Positions 1-6,352 of a DNA stretch of 64,000 bases are shown one piece after another. The position numbers were made by a program, and so were the translations under genes. Origin of the DNA: Reichenbachiella sp. 5M10 (GTDB lineage: Bacteria; Bacteroidota; Bacteroidia; Cytophagales; Cyclobacteriaceae); assembly GCF_002742335.1 (NCBI RefSeq), contig NZ_MDGR01000007.1:3972501-4036500 (forward strand), given 5' to 3'. The notes beneath the pieces were generated by a model. It ran no database searches and was not told the origin of the DNA. It saw only the letters and a program-made list of their open reading frames with translations. How positions within the stretch are numbered: the stretch's first letter is position 1; every line of letters starts with the position of its first letter.

Positions 1-1129
1 TCCACAAGGTTACCTGGACCTTATCACCAGGCCGATTAAGTGCTACTTTCTCTTGCAGTTCAGAAGTCTTGTTGACACGCTTGCCATTGATCGCAATGAT
101 CACATCTCCCGCTTTTATCCCTGCTTCTTCCGCCCCACTGTTAGGATTTACACCAGATACATACACCCCTTGCAAGATGCCTAGATCTTCTTCCTCGGCC
201 AGTTGAGCATTGACATCTTGTATGCCTATACCGAGTAAGGCACGCTGCACGACACCAAATTCCTTCAAATCACCAATCACTTTATTGACCAAGTTAGCCG
301 GGACCGCAAACGAATACCCTGCATAAGAGCCTGTTGGTGTAGCGATAGCCGTATTGATACCAACCAGTTCACCATTTAGGTTGACCAGTGCTCCTCCTGA
401 ATTACCCGGGTTCACTGCAGCATCCGTTTGCAGAAAGGACTCGATCTGCAAACGATCTCTACTTCTTAGAATATTGATATTCCTCCCCTTAGCACTAATG
501 ATACCTGCCGTGACAGTCGACCGAAATTCAAAAGGGTTTCCCACAGCCAAAACCCATTCTCCCACTTCGACCACATCCGAATTTCCAACTTTTACGAAAG
601 GCAAACCCTTTTCGTCAATCTTCAACAAGGCCAAATCTGTCGTAGGATCTGTTCCTATAAGCTCTGCTTTATAGGTTCTGTTGTCGTTGAGCAAGATTTC
701 AATATCATCCGCATTCTCTACCACATGATTGTTGGTCGCTATGTAGCCATCTGGACTCAAAATGACGCCACTACCAGTACCTACCGAAGGGCGCTGCTGA
801 TACTGTCCTCCTCCAGGGGCTCCAAAAAAATCTCTAAAGTACTGTTCAAAGGGATCGCGCGACTGCCTACTCGTGGTCTGTGCAGCTATCGTACTACGAA
901 TATGAACGACTCCTGGGGTCACCACTTTGGCAGCATCTACGAAATTCATACCTACTGGGGCTGCTGCACTTGATGTGGTATTGTAATTAGAAAACTGAAC
1001 CTCTTGTGTTGTTGGGACTGTATTTGTCATAGGGGCATCTTGTGCCAACCACTCATAGCCTCCAATAGCCACTACGCCTCCTAGCAAGGAAGCTATCATC
1101 ATTCCGATAAAGTTTTTTCTAGTATTCAT
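1..1129 (-). CDS. degP: DegP/HtrA-type periplasmic serine protease with PDZ domain (3' end cut by window)
   Basis: The reading frame is open to base 1, so the C-terminus lies outside the window; 376 codons are visible. It starts MNTRKNFIGMMIASLLGG, an N-terminal membrane/signal segment, followed by a Ser/Thr/Gly-poor linker and a trypsin-like domain. The catalytic triad is readable: His135 in TNNHVV, Asp165 in TTDLALLK and Ser244 in NPGNSGGAL, with the spacing normal for the family. From about residue 290 a PDZ domain begins (LLGIGIQD, then GSGAEEAGIKAGDVI-like sequence); a second PDZ domain, if present, is off the window. Family knowledge: DegP/DegQ proteases degrade or hold misfolded envelope proteins. 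A promoter-like pair lies just upstream and the gene is followed upstream by the convergently unrelated hsp20 unit on the same strand. Family assignment is very secure; DegP versus DegQ or DegS is not resolved. Confidence 0.96.
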   Translation of the reverse strand, partial: MNTRKNFIGMMIASLLGGVVAIGGYEWLAQDAPMTNTVPTTQEVQFSNYNTTSSAAAPVGMNFVDAAKVVTPGVVHIRSTIAAQTTSRQSRDPFEQYFRDFFGAPGGGQYQQRPSVGTGSGVILSPDGYIATNNHVVENADDIEILLNDNRTYKAELIGTDPTTDLALLKIDEKGLPFVKVGNSDVVEVGEWVLAVGNPFEFRSTVTAGIISAKGRNINILRSRDRLQIESFLQTDAAVNPGNSGGALVNLNGELVGINTAIATPTGSYAGYSFAVPANLVNKVIGDLKEFGVVQRALLGIGIQDVNAQLAEEEDLGILQGVYVSGVNPNSGAEEAGIKAGDVIIAINGKRVNKTSELQEKVALNRPGDKVQVTLW

Positions 1130-1167
1130 ATCATTCTTCTTTTGTGGAATCTGAACAATTAACGTAA

Positions 1168-1198
1168 GAAATATACAGAGGATCCACTGCTTAACAAT
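1168..1198 (-). promoter_or_regulatory. Predicted promoter of degP
   Basis: On the minus strand ATTG (1198-1195), a 19-base spacer and TATATTTC (1175-1168) match the Bacteroidota promoter consensus TTTG-N19-TAnnTTTG with two mismatches. It lies about 40 bases before the degP start codon. Inferred from sequence only. Confidence 0.5.
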
Positions 1199-1208
1199 AT
1201 TTAACACA

Positions 1209-1251
1209 AAACCCCGACCTCTCCACCCTGAGGCTTCAAGAATCGGGGTTT
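1209..1251 (-). terminator. Possible terminator of hsp20
   Basis: A 9-bp inverted repeat (AAACCCCGA / TCGGGGTTT) with a long loop of about 25 bases lies 20 bases after the hsp20 stop codon and is followed on the minus strand by TGTGTT rather than a clean T run. It is a plausible but weak intrinsic terminator. Confidence 0.4.
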
Positions 1252-1270
1252 AAACCAACCTAACCTAAAC

Positions 1271-1708
1271 TTACTTTATTGCTATGTTCTTCTTTTGTTC
1301 CTTCTTTACGTCCTTCGGAATAATAATGTTTAGTATTCCATCTTCAAATTTTGCCTCGACACTTTCATCATTGATGTTATCAGGCATTTGAAAGGCTCTT
1401 TTGAACGAACCATATCTAGTCTCCACACTATGAAAATTCTTCTTGGTTTTCTCTTCTTCAAATTTTCTTTCTCCCGACACAGTCAGTACACCGTTGTTCA
1501 GTTCTATGGAGACATCTCCCTTTTTGAAACCTGGTAGCGCAAACTGCAGCTCAAAAGCAGCATCCGTCTCTGATACATCTACTTGAGGTACGAATGACTT
1601 GCTCGCCGACACTTCACTCTGAAAGAAATTGTCATTGAATAGATCTTCAAAAAATCTCGAGGTACTTGGTCTACGTGTTTTTGCTGGATTGTATGTTATA
1701 AGTGACAT
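1271..1708 (-). CDS. hsp20: Small heat-shock protein, Hsp20/alpha-crystallin family
   Basis: A 145-residue cytoplasmic ATP-independent holdase chaperone. The alpha-crystallin domain covers roughly residues 38-140, with the conserved GVLTVSGER strand pair near residue 75, an A-x-x-x-G-V-L-like block and the C-terminal IXI-type motif in LNIIIPKD. The length is normal for the bacterial class A family. The N-terminal region contains SRFFEDLFND, the usual short hydrophobic oligomerisation arm. It stands alone, with its own upstream AT-rich region that contains a 12-base palindrome and a repeated octamer, as expected for a stress-induced gene. The product is sure; the mode of regulation is not. Confidence 0.95.
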   Translation of the reverse strand: MSLITYNPAKTRRPSTSRFFEDLFNDNFFQSEVSASKSFVPQVDVSETDAAFELQFALPGFKKGDVSIELNNGVLTVSGERKFEEEKTKKNFHSVETRYGSFKRAFQMPDNINDESVEAKFEDGILNIIIPKDVKKEQKKNIAIK

Positions 1709-1789
1709 CTTTTTAAGTTTTTTAGTTTAATAATCAATTGTACCCTGCTTATAGAGAATTTGATGCCAACAGTGTTCTCAATAAAAAAA

Positions 1790-1838
1790 ACATGTCATTA
1801 CGGCCGTAAATATTCACCAAACACAAACAAACATGTCA
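1790..1838 (-). promoter_or_regulatory. Upstream region of hsp20 with palindrome, repeated octamer and promoter-like elements
   Basis: Upstream of hsp20 the octamer ACATGTCA occurs twice in the same orientation (1790-1797 and 1831-1838), and a perfect 12-base palindrome TTACGGCCGTAA lies at 1798-1809. Read on the minus strand the right-hand octamer gives TTGACA, followed 17 bases later by TGAATA, a sigma70-like pair. No known heat-shock operator (CIRCE) is present. Function is inferred only from position. Confidence 0.3.
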
Positions 1839-1928
1839 ACTTGTCTTGTTTTTATCAAAAAAGAACAACAATTTGTCTCTGCGCCTTAAGCATCACTCCC
1901 AATCAAAAAACTTTTTCCATCACTAATA

Positions 1929-1959
1929 TTGTGAATTTAAAATATAGCTGCTAACATTG
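1929..1959 (+). promoter_or_regulatory. Predicted promoter of tRNA-Asn
   Basis: TTG at 1929-1931 and TAACATTG at 1952-1959 (one mismatch to TAnnTTTG) with about 20 bases between, 43 bases upstream of the mature tRNA 5' end. Confidence 0.45.
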
Positions 1960-2002
1960 CATTCCCAAATCAAAAGAGGGCAAAAAGTTGCTCTGGGAAC
2001 AT

Positions 2003-2076
2003 TCCTCTTTAGCTCAGTTGGTTAGAGCATCTGACTGTTAATCAGAGGGTCGTTGGTTCGAGTCCAACAAGAGGAG
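2003..2076 (+). tRNA. tRNA-Asn (anticodon GTT)
   Basis: A complete 74-base cloverleaf: acceptor stem TCCTCTT/AAGAGGA, D arm with AGCTCAGTTGGTTAGAGCA, anticodon stem TCTGA/TCAGA with loop CTGTTAA (anticodon GTT), T stem GTTGG/CCAAC with loop TTCGAGT, and discriminator G at 2076. CCA is not encoded (the next bases are CAA). A terminator follows at once. Confidence 0.97.
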
Positions 2077-2077
2077 C

Positions 2078-2110
2078 AAAGCCGTTGAAAGAACTTCAAC
2101 GGCTTTTTTA
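2078..2110 (+). terminator. Intrinsic terminator after tRNA-Asn
   Basis: A 12-bp stem AAAGCCGTTGAA / TTCAACGGCTTT with loop AGAAC... and a run of T's (2103-2109), two bases after the tRNA. A typical rho-independent terminator. Confidence 0.85.
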
Positions 2111-2591
2111 TTTCACTTCTCTCCAACCTCAAAACCAACCCCTCCACAAGAAGCCATACAGATCAGCCTGTATGGTTGGGATACAAATCAACCTTCTGAC
2201 ATAGAGCACTCATTATTCCAATCATTCAAACACTACCTCAAAGAATGATAATAGGTGGACATCTATAAAAACTCAAAAACAAATTTCGAACAATGAACCT
2301 TGAATAACGAAGTGACCTACTATCTCTCCCCTAGAGACACGAACTGATCCGTCTTCATTCATAAAATTGGAAACAATAGGACCAACACTTCCCTACATAT
2401 ACCACCCTCCAACCACAACAAAAACTCGACACGGAAACCCAGACACCTACAGCTCCTCACGCCAAAAACACGCAAAAACGATTCAATTCATTCATATTGG
2501 CAGGATTATGAAGTCATTTGGCAGGATTCTAAAATAATTACCCCCTTATTTAGCCAGTACATAATAATTAATTTTTCTCAAAATGCTGCTG
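2111..2591. other. Gene-free interval of about 480 bases
   Basis: No open reading frame with coding character was found on either strand. Visible structure: an 8-bp perfect hairpin CCATACAG (2154-2161) / CTGTATGG (2168-2175) with a 6-base loop; two copies of TTGGCAGGATT 21 bases apart (2497-2507 and 2518-2528); and an AT-rich stretch (2529-2580) before the orphan terminator at 2592-2624. The interval could hold a small RNA gene on the plus strand; otherwise nothing is recognised. Confidence 0.5.
2497..2528 (+). repeat. Direct repeat TTGGCAGGATT x2
   Basis: An 11-base sequence is repeated exactly with a period of 21 bases, i.e. two helical turns, in the non-coding DNA upstream of an orphan terminator. 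The inner nonamer GGCAGGATT appears again, in inverse orientation, at 12586-12594 in front of the Ric-like gene. Two sites on one helical face would suit a dimeric DNA-binding protein, but this is inference. Confidence 0.45.
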
Positions 2592-2624
2592 GCTCCAGAA
2601 CTCTCATTCTGGAGCTATTTTTTT
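2592..2624 (+). terminator. Orphan intrinsic terminator upstream of hemH
   Basis: A perfect 9-bp stem GCTCCAGAA / TTCTGGAGC with a 6-base loop CTCTCA, followed by TATTTTTTT. No protein gene or tRNA on the plus strand reaches it, because tRNA-Asn already has its own terminator 480 bases earlier. It either ends an unannotated small transcript or shields hemH from read-through. Confidence 0.75.
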
Positions 2625-2656
2625 GCCCTAACCTCACTAATTCCATCACTCATCTT

Positions 2657-2664
2657 TAGATTTG
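2657..2664 (+). promoter_or_regulatory. Predicted -7 element of hemH (leaderless arrangement)
   Basis: TAGATTTG matches the Bacteroidota -7 consensus TAnnTTTG exactly. Only four bases separate it from the hemH ATG at 2669, so transcription would begin at or next to the start codon. The matching -33 region is poor. Confidence 0.5.
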
Positions 2665-2668
2665 CGCC

Positions 2669-3673
2669 ATGAAGAAAGGAGTTCTGTTAGTCAACCTTGG
2701 CACACCCGACAGCCCAAGTGTCCCACATGTAAGAAAGTATCTGCGCGAATTTTTAATGGACGGCCGTGTCATTGACATCCCTTTTCTCTCGCGGTGGCTA
2801 TTGATCAACCTAATCATTGTCCCGTTTCGTGGACCTAAATCAGCCAAAGAATACCAAAAACTTTGGGAAGACAGGGGCTCCCCCTTGAAATACTATGGAG
2901 AAGATCTGACTCAAGCAACTCAAAAGAAACTTGGCAAAGACTATGAAGTCGTCTTGGCAATGAGGTATCAATCCCCCTCAATCCAAAAAGGCCTCAACCA
3001 ACTCAAAGCTGCCAAAGTCAATTCAATCAAAGTGATCCCGCTATTCCCTCAATATGCCTCTGCCTCTACCGGCTCTGTAATTGAAGAAGTCATGCGAATC
3101 GTTTCTAAATGGCAGGTCATTCCAAAATTAGAAATTGTGGATCAATTTGTAGACCAGGAACTCTTCATCGAAACTATAGCCGCCAATGCCCGAAAACTAA
3201 TGAAAGACACCAACTACGATCATTTCGTCTTCAGTTACCATGGGTTGCCCGAAAGACAAATTTACAAAGCGGAGATCAGCAAATGTTCCCTAGGAAGCTG
3301 CTGCAACCACTACGGACCCGCCAACAAATACTGCTACCGTGCCCAATGTTTCGAAACCACACGGCGCGTCATAGAAAAACTCAACTTAGACGAAAGCCAA
3401 GTCACCACTGCGTTTCAATCTCGCCTTGGCAAAAACCCATGGATACAACCTTACACTGACCACAAACTTGTCGAATTAGCAGAAGAAGGAATAAAGAAAG
3501 TACTAGCTTTCTCTCCGGCCTTTATTTCTGATTGCCTAGAAACCACTTTCGAAGTTGGACAGACCTATAGGGAAGACTTCATAAACGCAGGAGGAGAACA
3601 GTGGGATTTGGTACCAAGCCTAAATGTCGAAGAGTCATGGATTGATTGCGTAGCAGAAATGGCAAAACACTAA
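2669..3673 (+). CDS. hemH: Ferrochelatase
   Basis: A 334-residue protein that inserts ferrous iron into protoporphyrin IX, the last step of protoheme synthesis. It begins KKGVLLVNLGTPDSP, the family's N-terminal strand and loop, and has the catalytic FSYHGLPER motif with His191. The C-terminal half contains the second conserved acidic block SDCLETTFEV. Between residues 206 and 227 lies a Cys-rich insertion (Cys206, 211, 212, 222, 227) directly after the catalytic His, found in some bacterial ferrochelatases, where Cys ligands hold a [2Fe-2S] cluster or another metal; here that is inference. The ATG at 2669 is preceded by a perfect -7 element. It stands alone, convergent with the cysteine desulfurase gene 30 bases away. 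Note that another heme gene, hemA, is 19 kb away. Confidence 0.96.
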   Translation: MKKGVLLVNLGTPDSPSVPHVRKYLREFLMDGRVIDIPFLSRWLLINLIIVPFRGPKSAKEYQKLWEDRGSPLKYYGEDLTQATQKKLGKDYEVVLAMRYQSPSIQKGLNQLKAAKVNSIKVIPLFPQYASASTGSVIEEVMRIVSKWQVIPKLEIVDQFVDQELFIETIAANARKLMKDTNYDHFVFSYHGLPERQIYKAEISKCSLGSCCNHYGPANKYCYRAQCFETTRRVIEKLNLDESQVTTAFQSRLGKNPWIQPYTDHKLVELAEEGIKKVLAFSPAFISDCLETTFEVGQTYREDFINAGGEQWDLVPSLNVEESWIDCVAEMAKH

Positions 3674-3703
3674 GCAACAACACCACAACATACGCCGCGC
3701 TAT

Positions 3704-4840
3704 TTACCTGCCATTTATAATATCCGCAAGAGCTTCTACGGCATAAACCACTTCTTGCTTGGTAGTGAATTTGGAGAAAGAAAAACGGATTGCCCCACGA
3801 TTGGGATCAGAACCGATCGCCTCCAACACATGTGAACCTATACTAGATCCGCTCGAGCAGGCACTTCCCCCAGAAACGGACACACCTTTGATATCTAGAT
3901 TGAACAAGAGCATATCGTTCTCTTCCGACTCTGGTATCCCTACATTGACCACAGAATAGAGACTCTGCGAAAGATCGCTCGACAACCCATTGAACGTCAC
4001 TCCAGACACCTTTTCTTTGAGCTGATCAATCAAGAGCACTTTCAACGCCTCTATATGCCTGCGATTGGACTCCATACCTGCATACGCCAATTCCAGTGCC
4101 GTCGACAACCCCACAATTCCCGCAAGGTTCTCCGTACCACCACGCATATTGCGCTCCTGAGCACCTCCATAAATCAGTGGGTTGATTTTCGTCTCGTGGT
4201 TGATATACAAAAAACCGACTCCCTTTGGCCCGTAGATCTTGTGTGCTGCACCTACCACAAAATCCACAGGCAACTGTGACAGGTCATGCACATACTTGCC
4301 CATAGCCTGCACCGTATCCGAGTGAAACACCGCGTCATGTGCACGACAAAGCAGCCCGATACGATGTATATCATTCAGGTTCCCCAATTCATTATTGGCA
4401 TGCATCAAGGACACCAGAGACCTTGGGTTCGCTTTGAGCAACTCCTCCAGATGAACCATATCCAAGGCCCCATCCTCCAACAGCCTCACATACTGAACCT
4501 TGACCTCCCCGGCCCTCTCCAAAGCCTGCAACGTATGCAACACAGCATGATGCTCCAAAGCTGAAGTAATCGCCACACGCACGCTTTGCGAACGCACCGT
4601 AGACACAATCGCCGTATTGTCAGCCTCGGTACCACCCGATGTAAAAAAAATCTCCGCAGGAGAAGTATTCAGCAATTCGGCAATTTTTTTTCTAGAACGC
4701 TCCACCACCGACCTAGCCTCACGACCATGAGAATGGATAGATGAAGGATTCCCAAACACTTCCGTAAAATAAGGCATCATCGCCTCTAGCACTTTGGGAT
4801 CCACGGGCGTCGTGGCAGAATTATCTAGATATACTTTCAT
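3704..4840 (-). CDS. Cysteine desulfurase (NifS/IscS class, aminotransferase class V)
   Basis: A 378-residue PLP enzyme that takes sulfur from cysteine to give alanine and an enzyme persulfide used for Fe-S clusters or tRNA thiolation. It starts MKVYLDNSATTPVDP, typical of the family. The PLP-binding lysine lies in AAHKIYGPKGVG, and the active-site cysteine in SGGSACSSGS, in the mobile loop typical of group I enzymes. Other conserved parts are GGTEADN and HANNELG. No iscU, tusA or mnmA lies next to it, so it is probably the general housekeeping enzyme or serves tRNA thiolation. The start at 4840 is supported by a perfect -7 element four bases upstream. IscS versus NifS naming cannot be decided from sequence alone. 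Confidence 0.95.
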   Translation of the reverse strand: MKVYLDNSATTPVDPKVLEAMMPYFTEVFGNPSSIHSHGREARSVVERSRKKIAELLNTSPAEIFFTSGGTEADNTAIVSTVRSQSVRVAITSALEHHAVLHTLQALERAGEVKVQYVRLLEDGALDMVHLEELLKANPRSLVSLMHANNELGNLNDIHRIGLLCRAHDAVFHSDTVQAMGKYVHDLSQLPVDFVVGAAHKIYGPKGVGFLYINHETKINPLIYGGAQERNMRGGTENLAGIVGLSTALELAYAGMESNRRHIEALKVLLIDQLKEKVSGVTFNGLSSDLSQSLYSVVNVGIPESEENDMLLFNLDIKGVSVSGGSACSSGSSIGSHVLEAIGSDPNRGAIRFSFSKFTTKQEVVYAVEALADIINGR

Positions 4841-4844
4841 TCCG

Positions 4845-4852
4845 CAAAAGTA
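4845..4852 (-). promoter_or_regulatory. Predicted -7 element of the cysteine desulfurase gene (leaderless arrangement)
   Basis: On the minus strand TACTTTTG fits TAnnTTTG exactly and ends four bases before the ATG (4840-4838), the same geometry as at hemH. The -33 position is not conserved. Confidence 0.45.
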
Positions 4853-4888
4853 AAAGGCAAAACATATATATTCGCAGAAATTTCTGAA

Positions 4889-4918
4889 TTGACAAACCCT
4901 CCTTTCCGCCTACCTTAT
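4889..4918 (+). promoter_or_regulatory. Predicted promoter of the receiver-domain gene
   Basis: TTGAC from 4889 and TACCTTAT at 4911-4918, with 19 bases between TTG and TACC. This also argues that the TTG at 4889 is a promoter element and not a start codon. Confidence 0.45.
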
Positions 4919-4927
4919 CATTCAGCT

Positions 4928-5287
4928 ATGAAAAAAGAGACGTACAGTTGTGTTTGTATCGATGACGACAGATTATTCATCGAGATTCTAACCAGTAAAA
5001 TCAATCAATTGGACTACTTGGAACTGCAAGCTTGCTACACAAGCCCCTTGTCAGCTCTCGTCAAGGTAGACCAACTCAAACCAGAGATCATATTCTTAGA
5101 CATTGATATGCCTGACATCAACGGCTTTGCCTTTGTGGAGGCTTTAGATTACGATCCTGTTGTCATCATGATCACATCCCACTGGGAGCACCTAGAAACA
5201 GCACAAAAGAAGGGCATCCATGGATTCATCTCCAAGCCTATCAAATCCGCCGAGCAAATCTCCGACATCCTCATCAAGGTACTGTAA
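4928..5287 (+). CDS. Single-domain response regulator (receiver domain only)
   Basis: A 119-residue CheY-like receiver domain with no output domain. Conserved residues are visible: the acidic pair in CVCIDDD, the phospho-acceptor Asp in IIFLDIDMPDINGF, the Thr/Ser switch in VVIMITSH and the Lys in FISKPI. The motif LDIDMP and the spacing resemble receivers of the LytTR class, but no LytTR DNA-binding domain follows. No histidine kinase is nearby, so its partner is unknown; it probably acts by protein-protein contact. I chose the ATG at 4928 over the upstream TTG at 4889 because the latter lies in the promoter and because the receiver fold begins right after MKKETYS. Confidence 0.9.
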   Translation: MKKETYSCVCIDDDRLFIEILTSKINQLDYLELQACYTSPLSALVKVDQLKPEIIFLDIDMPDINGFAFVEALDYDPVVIMITSHWEHLETAQKKGIHGFISKPIKSAEQISDILIKVL

Positions 5288-5488
5288 CCCAACTACAGAC
5301 CAAATCGCAGGACGCTCAAGGCTGAGCATGCATCGGACAGGAGAGGCAAACATTCAGTGTACTTTTACAAAAACGAGTAATAGCCAATTCAACAGCCTAG
5401 TTCGTTATCCTTCTTTTGAACGAAACAACCATCTATACCATGCCCGTGAAGCCATGCTGAAGAATAACAACACCAAAAGTATAAACAC
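5288..5488. other. Intergenic interval of 200 bases
   Basis: The space between the receiver gene and the tRNA-Val terminator contains no recognisable gene, promoter or repeat. Confidence 0.6.
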
Positions 5489-5517
5489 AAAAAAAGACAG
5501 CCAATATTGACTGTCTT
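5489..5517 (-). terminator. Intrinsic terminator after tRNA-Val
   Basis: On the minus strand AAGACAG / CTGTCTT flank the short loop TCAATATTGG and are followed by TTTTTTT. It begins right after the encoded CCA of tRNA-Val. Confidence 0.8.
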
Positions 5518-5520
5518 TGG

Positions 5521-5595
5521 TGGGCGCTGAGGGATTCGAACCCCCGACCCCCTCGGTGTAAACGAGGTGCTCTGAACCAGCTGAGCTAAGCGCCC
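5521..5595 (-). tRNA. tRNA-Val (anticodon TAC)
   Basis: A complete 75-base cloverleaf on the minus strand: acceptor stem GGGCGCT/AGCGCCC, D arm AGCTCAGCTGGTTCAGAGC, anticodon stem CCTCG/CGAGG with loop TTTACAC (anticodon TAC), T arm with GGTTCGAATCC and discriminator A. Unlike the tRNA-Asn in this window, CCA is encoded (5520-5518). A textbook promoter lies about 50 bases upstream. Confidence 0.97.
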
Positions 5596-5646
5596 AAGTG
5601 TGTGCTTTTTTCACTACTTGTTCCTAAATCCGTTGATTTGGGAGTG

Positions 5647-5677
5647 CAAAAATAGAAACCATTCGTATTATTCCAAA
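5647..5677 (-). promoter_or_regulatory. Consensus promoter of tRNA-Val
   Basis: On the minus strand TTTG (5677-5674), exactly 19 bases, then TATTTTTG (5654-5647): a perfect match to the Bacteroidota housekeeping promoter. The only gene downstream is tRNA-Val, about 50 bases on. Confidence 0.8.
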
Positions 5678-5695
5678 TGATTCTAGAAATAATTT

Positions 5696-6352
5696 TCAAT
5701 TAATTGCATTTTTTAAGAATTGATTGAATTTACCCGCCTTTGCATAGGTCCTCACCGCTTCTTCTACAAAGTTCTTAGCCGTTAACTCTCCCTCACTCAT
5801 CTCCCGTAGCACATAGAAGCTCTTGTACCGCAATATCTCGATCATGGGGTGATCCTTTGGGTAGCCCTTTGGTGCTGTCTTTAATTGCTCCCCTCGTACT
5901 TGCCCAAAAGTCTGTTTGAAATCTGGCTCATCGAGAATCTCTTTCAGGCTAGCCCCATTGTAGTCGATCTCTTGCCTAATATTAGCCAAGCTGTCTGGTT
6001 GTGGTTTGTACATACCCCCACCGATGAAGTGATGCCCAGGTGCAATATGAATATAATACCCGGTCCCCTCGGTCTTTTTACCTTGCTCACCTATAAGTGC
6101 TCCAAAATTGGTTTTATATGGCGTCTTGTCTTTGGCAAAACGAATGTCTCGATTGATACGAAAAACACACTTTCTAGGGTCCACTCCGATGACAGAAGGA
6201 TCAAAAGCGGCAATCCCCTCGATCAACTCTCCCACTAGTGAGATAAAGGTCGCACGACACGCCTCATACCTCTTACGATTCGCATCAAACCACTCTTTGT
6301 TGTTGTTATGACTCAGCTCCGTCAAAAACTCAATCACCCCACTCAGTCCCAT
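5696..6352 (-). CDS. DUF2461 family protein
   Basis: A 218-residue soluble protein of the DUF2461 (TIGR02453) family, recognised from the FLTELSHNNNKEWFDANR N-terminus, the FRINRDIRFAKDKTPYKTN block and the IHIAPGHHFIGGGMY segment. The biochemical function of this family is not established. The gene overlaps the end of murF by 10 bases on the same strand, so the two are very probably cotranscribed from the murF promoter; the association with cell-wall synthesis may be only transcriptional. Family call is secure, function unknown. Confidence 0.88.
   Translation of the reverse strand: MGLSGVIEFLTELSHNNNKEWFDANRKRYEACRATFISLVGELIEGIAAFDPSVIGVDPRKCVFRINRDIRFAKDKTPYKTNFGALIGEQGKKTEGTGYYIHIAPGHHFIGGGMYKPQPDSLANIRQEIDYNGASLKEILDEPDFKQTFGQVRGEQLKTAPKGYPKDHPMIEILRYKSFYVLREMSEGELTAKNFVEEAVRTYAKAGKFNQFLKNAIN

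Noticed and set aside
1760-1954. 64-codon frame between hsp20 and tRNA-Asn
   Set aside because: Low-complexity composition, no start context and no family resemblance; the region looks like a promoter area.
4889-4927. Longer N-terminus of the receiver-domain protein
   Set aside because: The TTG start coincides with the -33 box of a promoter; the receiver fold begins after the ATG at 4928.
5405-5614. 69-codon frame on the minus strand
   Set aside because: It runs through tRNA-Val and its terminator; the translation is that of the tRNA itself.
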